Source of the DNA: JBAXTZ01 sp041666525
Lineage (GTDB): Bacteria > Bacillota > Negativicutes > JBAXTZ01
DNA: 10,372 bases
Direction: 5' to 3'
Assembly: GCA_041666525.1 (NCBI GenBank)
Contig: JBAYGT010000033.1
Span: forward strand, 1 to 10,372
A program made the translations under genes and the position numbers. Below, in pieces: positions 1 to 6,767 of the stretch. The first letter of the stretch is position 1, and every line of letters starts with the position of its first letter. The notes below the pieces were generated by a model. That model was not told the origin of the DNA. It did not search any database and saw nothing but the letters and a program-made list of their open reading frames with translations.

Positions 1-2826
1 ATCCTTAACGAATGCTGATCCGCCGGTCAACGACAAAGCGTCAAAATCATTGCCCGTGTCAGCGAGTGTTATCGCATTAGTTCCGGCGTTGATGGTCGTA
101 GTACCGCTAACGTTCAACGCTCCACTCTGCGTTACCGCGCCGGTCGCAGTTACCGTCAATCCACCGGCGCTAACGGAAGATAGTCCAATAGTAAGCGCCG
201 TTCCAACTGTTTGAATAATACTTGCGCTCGTTCCGGTCATTAAAACGGTATTTCCAGCTGGATGTAAGGTTATTGTCCCGTTACGCAGACATCCATGCAG
301 GTTGTTTATGCCGCCCCCTCCTCCGAAAATATCGCCAACATTCGCTACATTATTCAGGCTACTGGCGCTAATTACTCCGCTGGTGATCGTACTGGCAATT
401 ATCGTCCCCGAAGGGTAATATCCCACAACTCCGCCAACATTGACACCGAACGGTCCGTTCGAATTGTAGCCGGTTATTGCCGCATTGGTTATTGTAACAC
501 CGGTTATTGTTCCGCCAGCGTTGGTCCCAATCCCGCCACCGACAGCGACGTAGCAGTTTGAACCACTGCCGCCACCAGTTATGGTCCCGCCAGTGATATA
601 ACTGTTATTAATTATTCCACCAGAGTTATTCAATCCTATTAATCCACCAACATCCGTACCTCCGTTAATGGCATTGCTTCCGGTTATCATTCCGTTACTT
701 ATCGTGATACCGTCAATTGTGCCACCTTCGTTTCCTCCTGCCGCTCCACCGACAAGAATAGACGCTGCCGCCGGGTTACTGGCGCTTACAGTAATCGTAC
801 TTAATACGGCTGAACTGATTGTACCGGCATTCAAGCCGGCGATTCCGCCAACATACAGCTTTTCCCACCAACCTGAAACGCTGCTTCCGGTTATCGTCGC
901 AGCAGTTGCTGTCACATTATTGACGACGCCGGTATTTTTTCCAATTACACCGCCCAGAAAAATATCACTATTCGCACTGGTTGCACTAATAGTACCGTTG
1001 TTAATCGTAATTCCGGCGATGGTACCACCATCATTATATCCGGCCACGCTACCAATATAAGCAGCACCGCTATTGTAATTATTAGTTATCGTGGGATTGT
1101 TGAGGACAAGATTACTAATAGTCGCACTGTTTCCAACAAAACCAAACAGACCGACATATTGGGCAGAGCTGTTGATATACAAGTTGCTCAGTGTATAGTT
1201 TCCGCCGCTGAGATTCACGCCGCCGTCGAACTTGCCAACGAAAGGCATGCCATTACCAATCGGCAAGAAACCCGCCGTTACCCCGGCATTAACATTCCAA
1301 CCGGTCGTTGCCGCCGCGTCGATATCGCGCCCCAAGGCATAATTTTTATCCCAAAGCCCCGGGTTATTACTAATCGCCGCCAGCGAGTGTTCTCCGGCTA
1401 CGGGAACCTCATTCCCCAACTGGTTTACCAGCATATAGGCAACGCTATTGCCGAGTACTAACGGAGCATAAGGCGTCGGCGCCGTATAATCGGTCGGATT
1501 GTAATAAATTTTTACATAACCGGTGCCCGACAACGTAACCGGCATAGCAAGATTAACTGTACCACCGGTGGCGGCAGTAGCGCCGGTTGTATAACCGATA
1601 CCGGTATTGTCGGCCTGTAAAGTTATATTAGCGCTGGTTGCCGCACTGTTAGTAATCGGCGCCAAAACGTTCACATCATGATACGCCGATAACGTCAGAC
1701 TGTTGTCCGCGGTCCAGTTGACCGGATCAAGAACATTCACATCACCCAATCCGGCGTTCGCTCCGCTCTGACTGAGAATAATCATATTCTGTGTATTCAA
1801 ATTATTGCCTAGCTCCACACCGCTCATATCGGAAACACCAGCGCCACCACCGATATTATAGTTCTGCGGGTCAATCAGCCAGGTACCGGCAACTCCGTTA
1901 TCACTACCGGCATTGACAAGTACATTATCCAACCCGGCTATGACATCACCGGATGTTTCGATAAAACCGCCGTTTCCGGTCGCACCGCTACCGCGTGCCC
2001 GCAATGTTCCGCCGGTGAGATTCAAGTTATCGGTATTGCTGATGGTAATATTGCCGCCGTTGCCGTTAAGCGTCGTTGCCTGGATTATCCCGCCGACATT
2101 GATTGCCGTGGCCCCTTTGATTTCCACCAACCCGCCGGAGGCAAAGATGCTGCCCTGCATATTTATCGCCGCGTTTCGTTCGCCGGTATTAATCGTACCA
2201 TTTTGCATAAATGCCAGCGGGTCAACGTGGGATGTAGTCGCGATTAACCCGGCAACATTGACCTGCGCGCCGGGTGCAAAATACATACCGTTGGGATTAG
2301 CTAAATATACTATGCCGTTGGCATTCAACTGTCCATATATAGCGCTTGAGTTATTCCCGACGATCCGGTTGAGCGCCACAGCGCTGGCGTTCGGTTGCTG
2401 GAAATTGACGGTTTCATGTTTGGCGATATCAAAGCTGGCCCAGTCGATTGCCGCGCGCTGGCTGGCTTGGGCGATATTGGTTACCGCGCCGTTTTGTGCA
2501 ATCGTCGCTTCGCCACCAACAACTACACCGCCTTGGGGCGCCGCCTCAGCCATGTATGGCGAAATTATTAAACCGGCAGCCAATGCCGCCGCCGCCCACT
2601 CTTTGGTATGCGACTTGAGCGCTGCGCACAATTTTGCGTTTTGAGTTCTGAGTCCGGCGTTAACGGCGTGCGCCATAGCGCTGCACTTTTCACCAACAGC
2701 CCGTACTGCCTTTGCCGCTTTGCCGCTTTGCGACTTTGCAGCCTTCATAACCGACCGGCAAAAACACCTCATCCACTGAGGAATTTCCCGCAACCAGCTC
2801 CGACGGATTTTTCTCGACTGTTTCAT
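1..2826 (-). CDS. Filamentous haemagglutinin-like TpsA exoprotein with GLUG-like repeats (partial, 3' end outside window)
   Basis: An uninterrupted reading frame of 942 codons runs from ATG at 2826 to the window edge, with AGGAG six bases before the start. Residues 1-95 form a very long signal region: a basic stretch, then a hydrophobic segment (about 78-91) ending in YMAEA-AP, a plausible signal peptidase I site. Residues ~98-220 match the TPS/haemagglutination-activity domain, including the motif NPNG at 177-180. A WLIDPQNYNI segment (316-325) is typical of FHA-like proteins. Nine GLUG-like repeats follow at about 557-855, then FHA-style beta-rich sequence (VTQSGALNVSG, TTTINAG). Such proteins are exported by Sec, cross the outer membrane through a TpsB pore, and act as surface or released adhesins. 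No TpsB partner is visible in the window. Family assignment is firm; the adhesion target is unknown. Confidence 0.9.
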   Translation of the reverse strand, partial: MKQSRKIRRSWLREIPQWMRCFCRSVMKAAKSQSGKAAKAVRAVGEKCSAMAHAVNAGLRTQNAKLCAALKSHTKEWAAAALAAGLIISPYMAEAAPQGGVVVGGEATIAQNGAVTNIAQASQRAAIDWASFDIAKHETVNFQQPNASAVALNRIVGNNSSAIYGQLNANGIVYLANPNGMYFAPGAQVNVAGLIATTSHVDPLAFMQNGTINTGERNAAINMQGSIFASGGLVEIKGATAINVGGIIQATTLNGNGGNITISNTDNLNLTGGTLRARGSGATGNGGFIETSGDVIAGLDNVLVNAGSDNGVAGTWLIDPQNYNIGGGAGVSDMSGVELGNNLNTQNMIILSQSGANAGLGDVNVLDPVNWTADNSLTLSAYHDVNVLAPITNSAATSANITLQADNTGIGYTTGATAATGGTVNLAMPVTLSGTGYVKIYYNPTDYTAPTPYAPLVLGNSVAYMLVNQLGNEVPVAGEHSLAAISNNPGLWDKNYALGRDIDAAATTGWNVNAGVTAGFLPIGNGMPFVGKFDGGVNLSGGNYTLSNLYINSSAQYVGLFGFVGNSATISNLVLNNPTITNNYNSGAAYIGSVAGYNDGGTIAGITINNGTISATSANSDIFLGGVIGKNTGVVNNVTATAATITGSSVSGWWEKLYVGGIAGLNAGTISSAVLSTITVSASNPAAASILVGGAAGGNEGGTIDGITISNGMITGSNAINGGTDVGGLIGLNNSGGIINNSYITGGTITGGGSGSNCYVAVGGGIGTNAGGTITGVTITNAAITGYNSNGPFGVNVGGVVGYYPSGTIIASTITSGVISASSLNNVANVGDIFGGGGGINNLHGCLRNGTITLHPAGNTVLMTGTSASIIQTVGTALTIGLSSVSAGGLTVTATGAVTQSGALNVSGTTTINAGTNAITLADTGNDFDALSLTGGSAFVKD
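262..1158 (-). repeat. Nine GLUG-like repeats within the FHA-like exoprotein
   Basis: The protein carries nine copies of a pattern close to VGG-x-x-G-x-N followed by GTI-x-x-x-x-I-x-x-x-x-ITG. The first glycines fall at residues 559, 592, 625, 660, 693, 727, 763, 798 and 831, a spacing of 33-36 residues (about 100 bp in DNA). The fifth copy (VGGLIGLN at 726-733, ending NNSYITGG) is closest to the classical GLUG motif. The first and last copies are degenerate. Each copy probably forms a coil of a beta-helix. Codons diverge between copies, so this is an old protein repeat, not a recent DNA duplication. Confidence 0.75.
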
Positions 2827-2888
2827 AACTCTCTCCTACAACTTTTTTCAGCTACGCTTAGCGGATATTTTGTTAACACCAAAAATTT

Positions 2889-2984
2889 TTATATAAAAAA
2901 CACCAACAAACAAGCCGTCACCGTGACCGCTTGCTCTTTGGTGTTTTGATTCAATTTTTCTTTATAATATATACCTTGCGCCAT
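2889..2984 (-). CDS. 31-residue small ORF / candidate leader peptide
   Basis: ATG at 2984 is preceded by a perfect GGAGG (2992-2996) with seven bases between. It opens a 31-codon frame starting MAQGIYYKEK and ending LLVFFI, then TAA. The N-terminal half is charged and polar; the last ~12 residues are hydrophobic (TACLLVFFI), too short for a confident membrane segment. It lies about 50 bases downstream of the predicted transcription start of the Pho-box promoter, and its second half coincides with an intrinsic-terminator hairpin. No run of one amino acid is present, so it does not resemble a classical amino-acid attenuator peptide. It could be a leader peptide coupling translation to read-through, a small protein in its own right, or a chance frame. 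I recognise no homologue. Confidence 0.45.
   Translation of the reverse strand: MAQGIYYKEKLNQNTKEQAVTVTACLLVFFI
2891..2947 (-). terminator. Intrinsic terminator upstream of the exoprotein gene, inside the small ORF
   Basis: On the minus strand AAAACACCAA (2938-2947) pairs with TTGGTGTTTT (2897-2906). Inside it, CAAGC (2929-2933) pairs with GCTTG (2911-2915), and a short GTC/GAC closes an ACGGT loop. The 3' arm runs into six T residues (2895-2900) followed by ATAT. It would stop transcripts from the sulfotransferase operon and from the promoter at 3042-3075 unless read through. On the plus strand the T tract is interrupted, and no plus-strand gene needs it. Confidence 0.7.
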
Positions 2985-3041
2985 GTTTCGACCTCCAAAT
3001 TATTGGTGGCTTACGGGAGATGGCACATGTTCATTTCTTTC

Positions 3042-3075
3042 ATTATACAGCACGCCAATGACAGTATAATGACAA
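3042..3075 (-). promoter_or_regulatory. Pho-box-like promoter for the small ORF / exoprotein transcript
   Basis: On the minus strand, TTGTCAT-TATA-CTGTCAT (3058-3075) is a direct repeat of TGTCAT with an 11-bp period. It matches 15 of 18 positions of the enterobacterial PhoB box (CTGTCATAWAWCTGTCAY, recalled from knowledge). Exactly 10 bp downstream lies a perfect TATAAT (3042-3047), the spacing seen in PhoB-activated promoters, where the box replaces the -35. No good -35 hexamer is present, as expected of an activator-dependent promoter. Transcription would start near 3035. The sequence match is direct; regulation by PhoB/PhoP in this organism is inferred. Confidence 0.6.
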
Positions 3076-3084
3076 AATGATATT

Positions 3085-3936
3085 TCAATAAATTAACTTA
3101 TTATCCACAGACAAATACCCGCAGTGGCGCATTACTATTTGATGATCATTTACGATCTGGCTTACCTGTTTGCTGGTTAGTGCGTTTCGCCAGCCGCCAA
3201 TCCGCCCCTCACGAAAAAAGTTGCTGAGCGCCTCAGGTTTTTCATGAAACGCCGCCGCTTGTTCATGTTTGCGTAATTCTTTGAAATCCGATAACCGGAT
3301 TGCATTTTCGATAGCACGCTGATCATCAGATAACCCGACGAACCGCGCCGCCAAACTAAAAATTTCCAGCGGCCGCAACTGCATATCCTCATAACGGATA
3401 ACCAGCACCGGTAAAGCTTTAACGTCCAGCCAGCTTGCGACGTGCGCGCTCCAGCTCAAAAACCGCTGGCGCAACTGCGGTGAATAGCGGTCAGTTTCAA
3501 GATTCAGCCCAATGTTGTTATTATTCATAACTTCAATGGTTGAGTCAATACTGCTACCCCGGTGATGGGCAAAAGAAACTGCCACATCCAGCGGATTACG
3601 CACAATATGTAACACCCGGCTGCGAAAATTCGGAATAAGCGGTCGGCCATCCGGTAAAGTCAGATAGGCGTCATGCGTTTTGATATATTGGGTATTTTTT
3701 TCGACACGGGCAATCTGCTCATAGAGATCCGGCAGCAAATTATCGAGTTCCTCCGCTGTCAAATCCGCCACGTCATAGCCATAATGACTGCTGACCAGTT
3801 CTTTAATCATCCAGCCGCTACCCAGATTATTAATATCAAATTCTTTCGCTCCGGTGTTGGTCATATTGGCAACAAAAGCTCTAAACCAGGTATTACCGGA
3901 TTTTGGATAGGAGGAAATCCAGACGATTCCGCTCAT
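3085..3936 (-). CDS. PAPS-dependent sulfotransferase (Sulfotransfer_1 family)
   Basis: The 283-residue cytosolic protein would transfer a sulfuryl group from PAPS to a hydroxyl or amine of an unknown acceptor. It opens with the 5'-phosphosulfate loop YPKSGNTW (residues 10-17). KTH (86-88) supplies the likely catalytic His. RNPLDVAVS (113-121) holds the Arg and Ser that bind the 3'-phosphate, and REGRIGGWRNALT (242-254) is the C-terminal PAPS-binding loop with its GxxGxW core. All key elements are present, and length fits the family. No signal peptide or membrane anchor is seen. The start overlaps the HprK-like stop as ATGA with GGAAGGAG upstream, so the two are translationally coupled. It is last in an operon that makes its co-substrate. 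Acceptor type (glycan, lipid, peptide or small molecule) cannot be told from sequence. Confidence 0.9.
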   Translation of the reverse strand: MSGIVWISSYPKSGNTWFRAFVANMTNTGAKEFDINNLGSGWMIKELVSSHYGYDVADLTAEELDNLLPDLYEQIARVEKNTQYIKTHDAYLTLPDGRPLIPNFRSRVLHIVRNPLDVAVSFAHHRGSSIDSTIEVMNNNNIGLNLETDRYSPQLRQRFLSWSAHVASWLDVKALPVLVIRYEDMQLRPLEIFSLAARFVGLSDDQRAIENAIRLSDFKELRKHEQAAAFHEKPEALSNFFREGRIGGWRNALTSKQVSQIVNDHQIVMRHCGYLSVDNKLIY

Positions 3937-4832
3937 CGGTTTAAATCTCCTTCCAGCACCGCCAATAATTCTTGCAACGACAATTTCCGCCGTTGTTTGT
4001 TTATTTTGCGCAAGCTAACCCGGTCAACAACTCTGTCGCATAGTTTCCGGTGTCCGTATTCCATAGCTTCGCTCGCAAAAAAATTATATCGGTAGCTGTT
4101 GCCAATCAATAGCATTGCGGCTTCTTTTTGTTCAATATTATCAATACCAACGTTAGCGGCAACAACATTGTCAATGAAATAAATCTTGTCCAACACCAGC
4201 GGCTTGGCATAATATTTATCGCCCAGCGGCAGCAAATAACGCTCGAGGCCGTTACGCAACCGCTCAAAACCGGCATTATCCAAATCAAGCATCGTCAACG
4301 AATAGCGCCATAGTTTCAAATACGGATACCCCGGCATAATCAGCGGCTGCGCTTTCGCACTGCAGTCAACAATGCCGAACCCGCTGGTCAGGATTTTATA
4401 GCCATTTTGCGCTAACGCCGCCATCAAAGTTGTCTTTCCGCAACCGGGCGGCCCACAGACCATTATCCCGCGGCCGTTATATTCAAAAGCCGCTCCGTGC
4501 AATACCAATTGCCCGCGTTGCTGCAACAATACCGGCATTACTGAACTCAAAACAAACAAGGCAATGTCCGTTTCTTCCGCAACCGCTTCCGGCGCAATAA
4601 TAATCTCCCGGCCGTTGACAATATAAAATCGCGCAATGTTGTCAATGGCCAACAAAAATCGTTCATCGGCAATCTGAAATTTATAACCATGCGCAAAGCG
4701 GTCAGGCAGCGTAAGCGGCACTGCACCAATACTGATGCTTGCCTCAACCGTCCTGGTATTTTCTTCGGGTATTCCCGGAAACCGAAGTGCCGACATTATC
4801 TGCACACCATAGATTTGATAAAAATAATTCAT
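3933..4832 (-). CDS. HprK-like P-loop protein lacking the HPr kinase Asp pair
   Basis: The 299-residue protein resembles the HPr(Ser) kinase-like proteins found beside sulfotransferases and in peptide- or glycan-modification clusters. It has a family-like start (YFYQIYGVQI), a central LVLHGAAF (109-116), a Walker A loop GPPGCGKTT (127-135), and PGYPYLKLW (167-175). True HprK has a catalytic IADD sequence 17-18 residues after the Walker lysine; here those positions read LTSG (S150, G151), so the Asp pair is missing. The N-terminal ~100 residues have no domain I can name. It follows cysNC after 34 bp, with AGGTGA six bases before ATG, and overlaps the sulfotransferase by 4 bp. It may bind nucleotide and act as a regulator, chaperone or divergent kinase for the sulfation acceptor. 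Fold assignment is fairly sure; function is unknown. Confidence 0.75.
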   Translation of the reverse strand: MNYFYQIYGVQIMSALRFPGIPEENTRTVEASISIGAVPLTLPDRFAHGYKFQIADERFLLAIDNIARFYIVNGREIIIAPEAVAEETDIALFVLSSVMPVLLQQRGQLVLHGAAFEYNGRGIMVCGPPGCGKTTLMAALAQNGYKILTSGFGIVDCSAKAQPLIMPGYPYLKLWRYSLTMLDLDNAGFERLRNGLERYLLPLGDKYYAKPLVLDKIYFIDNVVAANVGIDNIEQKEAAMLLIGNSYRYNFFASEAMEYGHRKLCDRVVDRVSLRKINKQRRKLSLQELLAVLEGDLNR

Positions 4833-4866
4833 GCGTATTCACCTGTATTAGTTTAGTGTAGCTAAT

Positions 4867-6765
4867 TTATAGCACAAATTCAAAATGATTACGTAAATAA
4901 TCCAATATTAGTTCAACGCCCGCATCAACCGTCAGCAATTCGCTGTCAATGATTATTTCCGGTTGCTGCGGCGGTTCGTAACAACTGTCAATGCCGGTAA
5001 AATTAGCAATTTCACCGCGCCGGGCCTTGGTATATAATGCTTTTTTGTCACGTTGTTCACAGACCGCAAGCGGACAATTTACGAAAACTTCCACAAATTC
5101 ATCGCTGCATAAACCAGCTCTGACCGCTTTGCGGTCGTCGCTATATGGCGAAATGCAGGCGACGATTACCACCAATCCGGCATCAACCAATATTTTTGCC
5201 GTTTCGCCAATCCGGCGAATGTTTTCCCGGCGCCCGTTCTCAGAAAAATCCAAATCCTTATTCAAGCCACAGCGCAAATTGTCGCCATCCAAAACATAAG
5301 CATGAACCCCGCTTGTGAATAGCTGTTCATTTAAGCCGTTCGCTATAGTAGTTTTTCCGGCACCGGATAATCCAGTCAACCAGATTACTAGTGAGTGGTG
5401 GCCGTTTTGCTGACGCCGCAGTTCCTTGTTAACCGCGCCGGTTACCGGAAACAGTGTCTCGTTACGGCTGGTCGCTGTATTATCTTGCCGGAATGGTTTA
5501 CTCTCAGCCGCATTTACCGCCGATAACGCCTCAATTATTATGCCACCGCCGGCGATTTGCCAACCATCGACAAGCACAAATCTGCCTGTTGCCGGCAATT
5601 CAGCGAACACATCAAATACCAGCGGTTGATCAAGCGCGATTATGCCTTCACCAACGAATCCCGCCGGTACGCAATCCGGACTCGCTTCACCAATATTGCC
5701 AATATCAATTACTCGTTCGATTTTTTCCCACCAGGCAAACGATTCCTGGAAGCCGATTTTTATTTTATAGCGTTGTCCGGCGGCCAGCGGTGCGCGCCCC
5801 AACCACACCAACCGCACTCGCATGCGCCGGCTGATTAGCGGGGGCCGCGCCGAATCCGCAACCACCATTCCCCGTTCCACAAACAACGGTTTTGTTAATT
5901 CAACCGCGACACAGCGGCCTTGGTCAGCCGTGTCGCGTCGTTCTTCCGGCCAACAATCAATCGCTTTAATTTGGGCTTGTTCGCCAGTTGGCCAAACGAC
6001 TATCGTTTGATTCAGCGCCAATTGCCCGGCTTCAATCCTTCCGGCAAGCAATCGCCGGGAGTCAAACCGATAGAGTGCTTGCACCGGCAACCTTAACGTC
6101 CGGCTTTGCTCCGACGGCGGGCAAAATTCAGCAAATTGTCCGGCAACAGTTGCCCCGGTGTACCACGGCATATTAACGGATTTGACCAACACATTATCGC
6201 CTTGATAGGCCGACGCCGGTATATAGCCAAGTGCCGTCAGGCCGATTTGTGCCAAAAATTCAGCGAATTCGTTTTTGATTGCTGCAAATACCGCTTGCGA
6301 CCAACCGCATAAATCCATTTTATTGACAACAACTACCAGTTGCTGAATGCCGAGCAGCGTCAACAACCAGCCATGCCGCCGGGATTGCTCGCTCACCCCT
6401 TCAACCGCGTCGATGACCAGAATTGCCGCGTCAGCCTTACTTGCGCCGCTTAACATGTTTTTCAAAAACTCGCGGTGTCCGGGCGCATCGGCGATAATAA
6501 ACGGCCGGTCGGCCAACGTTATCCGCGTCTGCGTAAAATCAATCGTGATGCCTTGTTCTTGTTCTTCGGACAATCCGTCCAGCAGATAGGCAAATTCCAG
6601 TTCACGGCCTTGCTCGGTGGACCGTTGCCGCGCAAATTCAATTTTATCCGCCTGCACTTGCCGGGTGTCAAATAACAAGCGGCCAATTAATGTTGATTTG
6701 CCGTGATCAACATGGCCGATTATCACTACTGTCATTTCCGGCTTGTTAATTGTTTCCGCGTTCAT
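4867..6765 (-). CDS. cysNC: Bifunctional sulfate adenylyltransferase GTPase subunit / APS kinase (CysN-CysC fusion)
   Basis: The 632-residue fusion activates sulfate. The N-terminal ~430 residues are the CysN GTPase that drives APS formation by CysD, with GHVDHGKST (17-25), DAPGH (93-97) and NKMD (148-151) nucleotide motifs, then EF-Tu-like beta-barrel domains. The C-terminal part is APS kinase (CysC), which phosphorylates APS to PAPS: P-loop GLSGAGKTT (465-473), LDGDNLRCGLN (492-502), ISPYSDDR (538-545) and the KARRGEIANFTGID segment. The first loop reads GHVDHGKS as in EF-Tu/EF-1alpha, whereas E. coli CysN has GSVDDGKS, so this is the more elongation-factor-like CysN branch. It starts 2 bp after the cysD stop, with AAAGGAT inside cysD as its ribosome site. 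With CysD it supplies PAPS to the sulfotransferase two genes downstream. Confidence 0.93.
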   Translation of the reverse strand: MNAETINKPEMTVVIIGHVDHGKSTLIGRLLFDTRQVQADKIEFARQRSTEQGRELEFAYLLDGLSEEQEQGITIDFTQTRITLADRPFIIADAPGHREFLKNMLSGASKADAAILVIDAVEGVSEQSRRHGWLLTLLGIQQLVVVVNKMDLCGWSQAVFAAIKNEFAEFLAQIGLTALGYIPASAYQGDNVLVKSVNMPWYTGATVAGQFAEFCPPSEQSRTLRLPVQALYRFDSRRLLAGRIEAGQLALNQTIVVWPTGEQAQIKAIDCWPEERRDTADQGRCVAVELTKPLFVERGMVVADSARPPLISRRMRVRLVWLGRAPLAAGQRYKIKIGFQESFAWWEKIERVIDIGNIGEASPDCVPAGFVGEGIIALDQPLVFDVFAELPATGRFVLVDGWQIAGGGIIIEALSAVNAAESKPFRQDNTATSRNETLFPVTGAVNKELRRQQNGHHSLVIWLTGLSGAGKTTIANGLNEQLFTSGVHAYVLDGDNLRCGLNKDLDFSENGRRENIRRIGETAKILVDAGLVVIVACISPYSDDRKAVRAGLCSDEFVEVFVNCPLAVCEQRDKKALYTKARRGEIANFTGIDSCYEPPQQPEIIIDSELLTVDAGVELILDYLRNHFEFVL

Positions 6766-6767
6766 CG

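Larger units (their letters stand above)
2875..3009 (-). promoter_or_regulatory. Structured leader with SD hairpin and duplicated terminator arm (candidate attenuator)
   Basis: Four related elements lie in this leader, read on the minus strand. CCACCAA (3003-3009) can pair with TTGGAGG (2992-2998) across a four-base loop with one A-A mismatch, covering the GGAGG site of the small ORF. AACACCAA (2938-2945) pairs with TTGGTGTT (2899-2906) in the terminator. A second TTGGTGTT occurs just beyond, at 2875-2882. Either CACCAA element could therefore pair with either TTGGTG element, giving mutually exclusive folds. This is seen directly in the sequence; the regulatory meaning is inferred. Confidence 0.45.

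Noticed and set aside
1913..2644. Plus-strand open frame of 243 codons, rich in Pro and Ala
   Set aside because: It lies opposite the exoprotein gene, whose minus-strand frame is open for 942 codons with recognisable TPS motifs. The plus-strand product is low-complexity, has no recognisable motif and no good ribosome site. The same holds for the other plus-strand frames over 295-2949.
2838..2890. Possible second promoter between the terminator and the exoprotein start
   Set aside because: The AT-rich stretch offers TATAAA- and TTGGTG-like hexamers, but none with acceptable spacing, and the Pho-box promoter upstream is much stronger. It cannot be excluded without start-site mapping.
3041..3071. 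Inverted repeat CATTATAC / GTATAATG with a 15-bp spacer
   Set aside because: The left arm is simply the -10 hexamer with flanking bases, and the right arm spans the AT linker between the Pho-box repeats. The direct repeat with 11-bp period explains the site better than a palindromic operator.
3673..4095. Plus-strand frame of 140 codons crossing the sulfotransferase/HprK-like junction
   Set aside because: Shadow of two well-supported overlapping minus-strand genes; no motif and no ribosome site of note.
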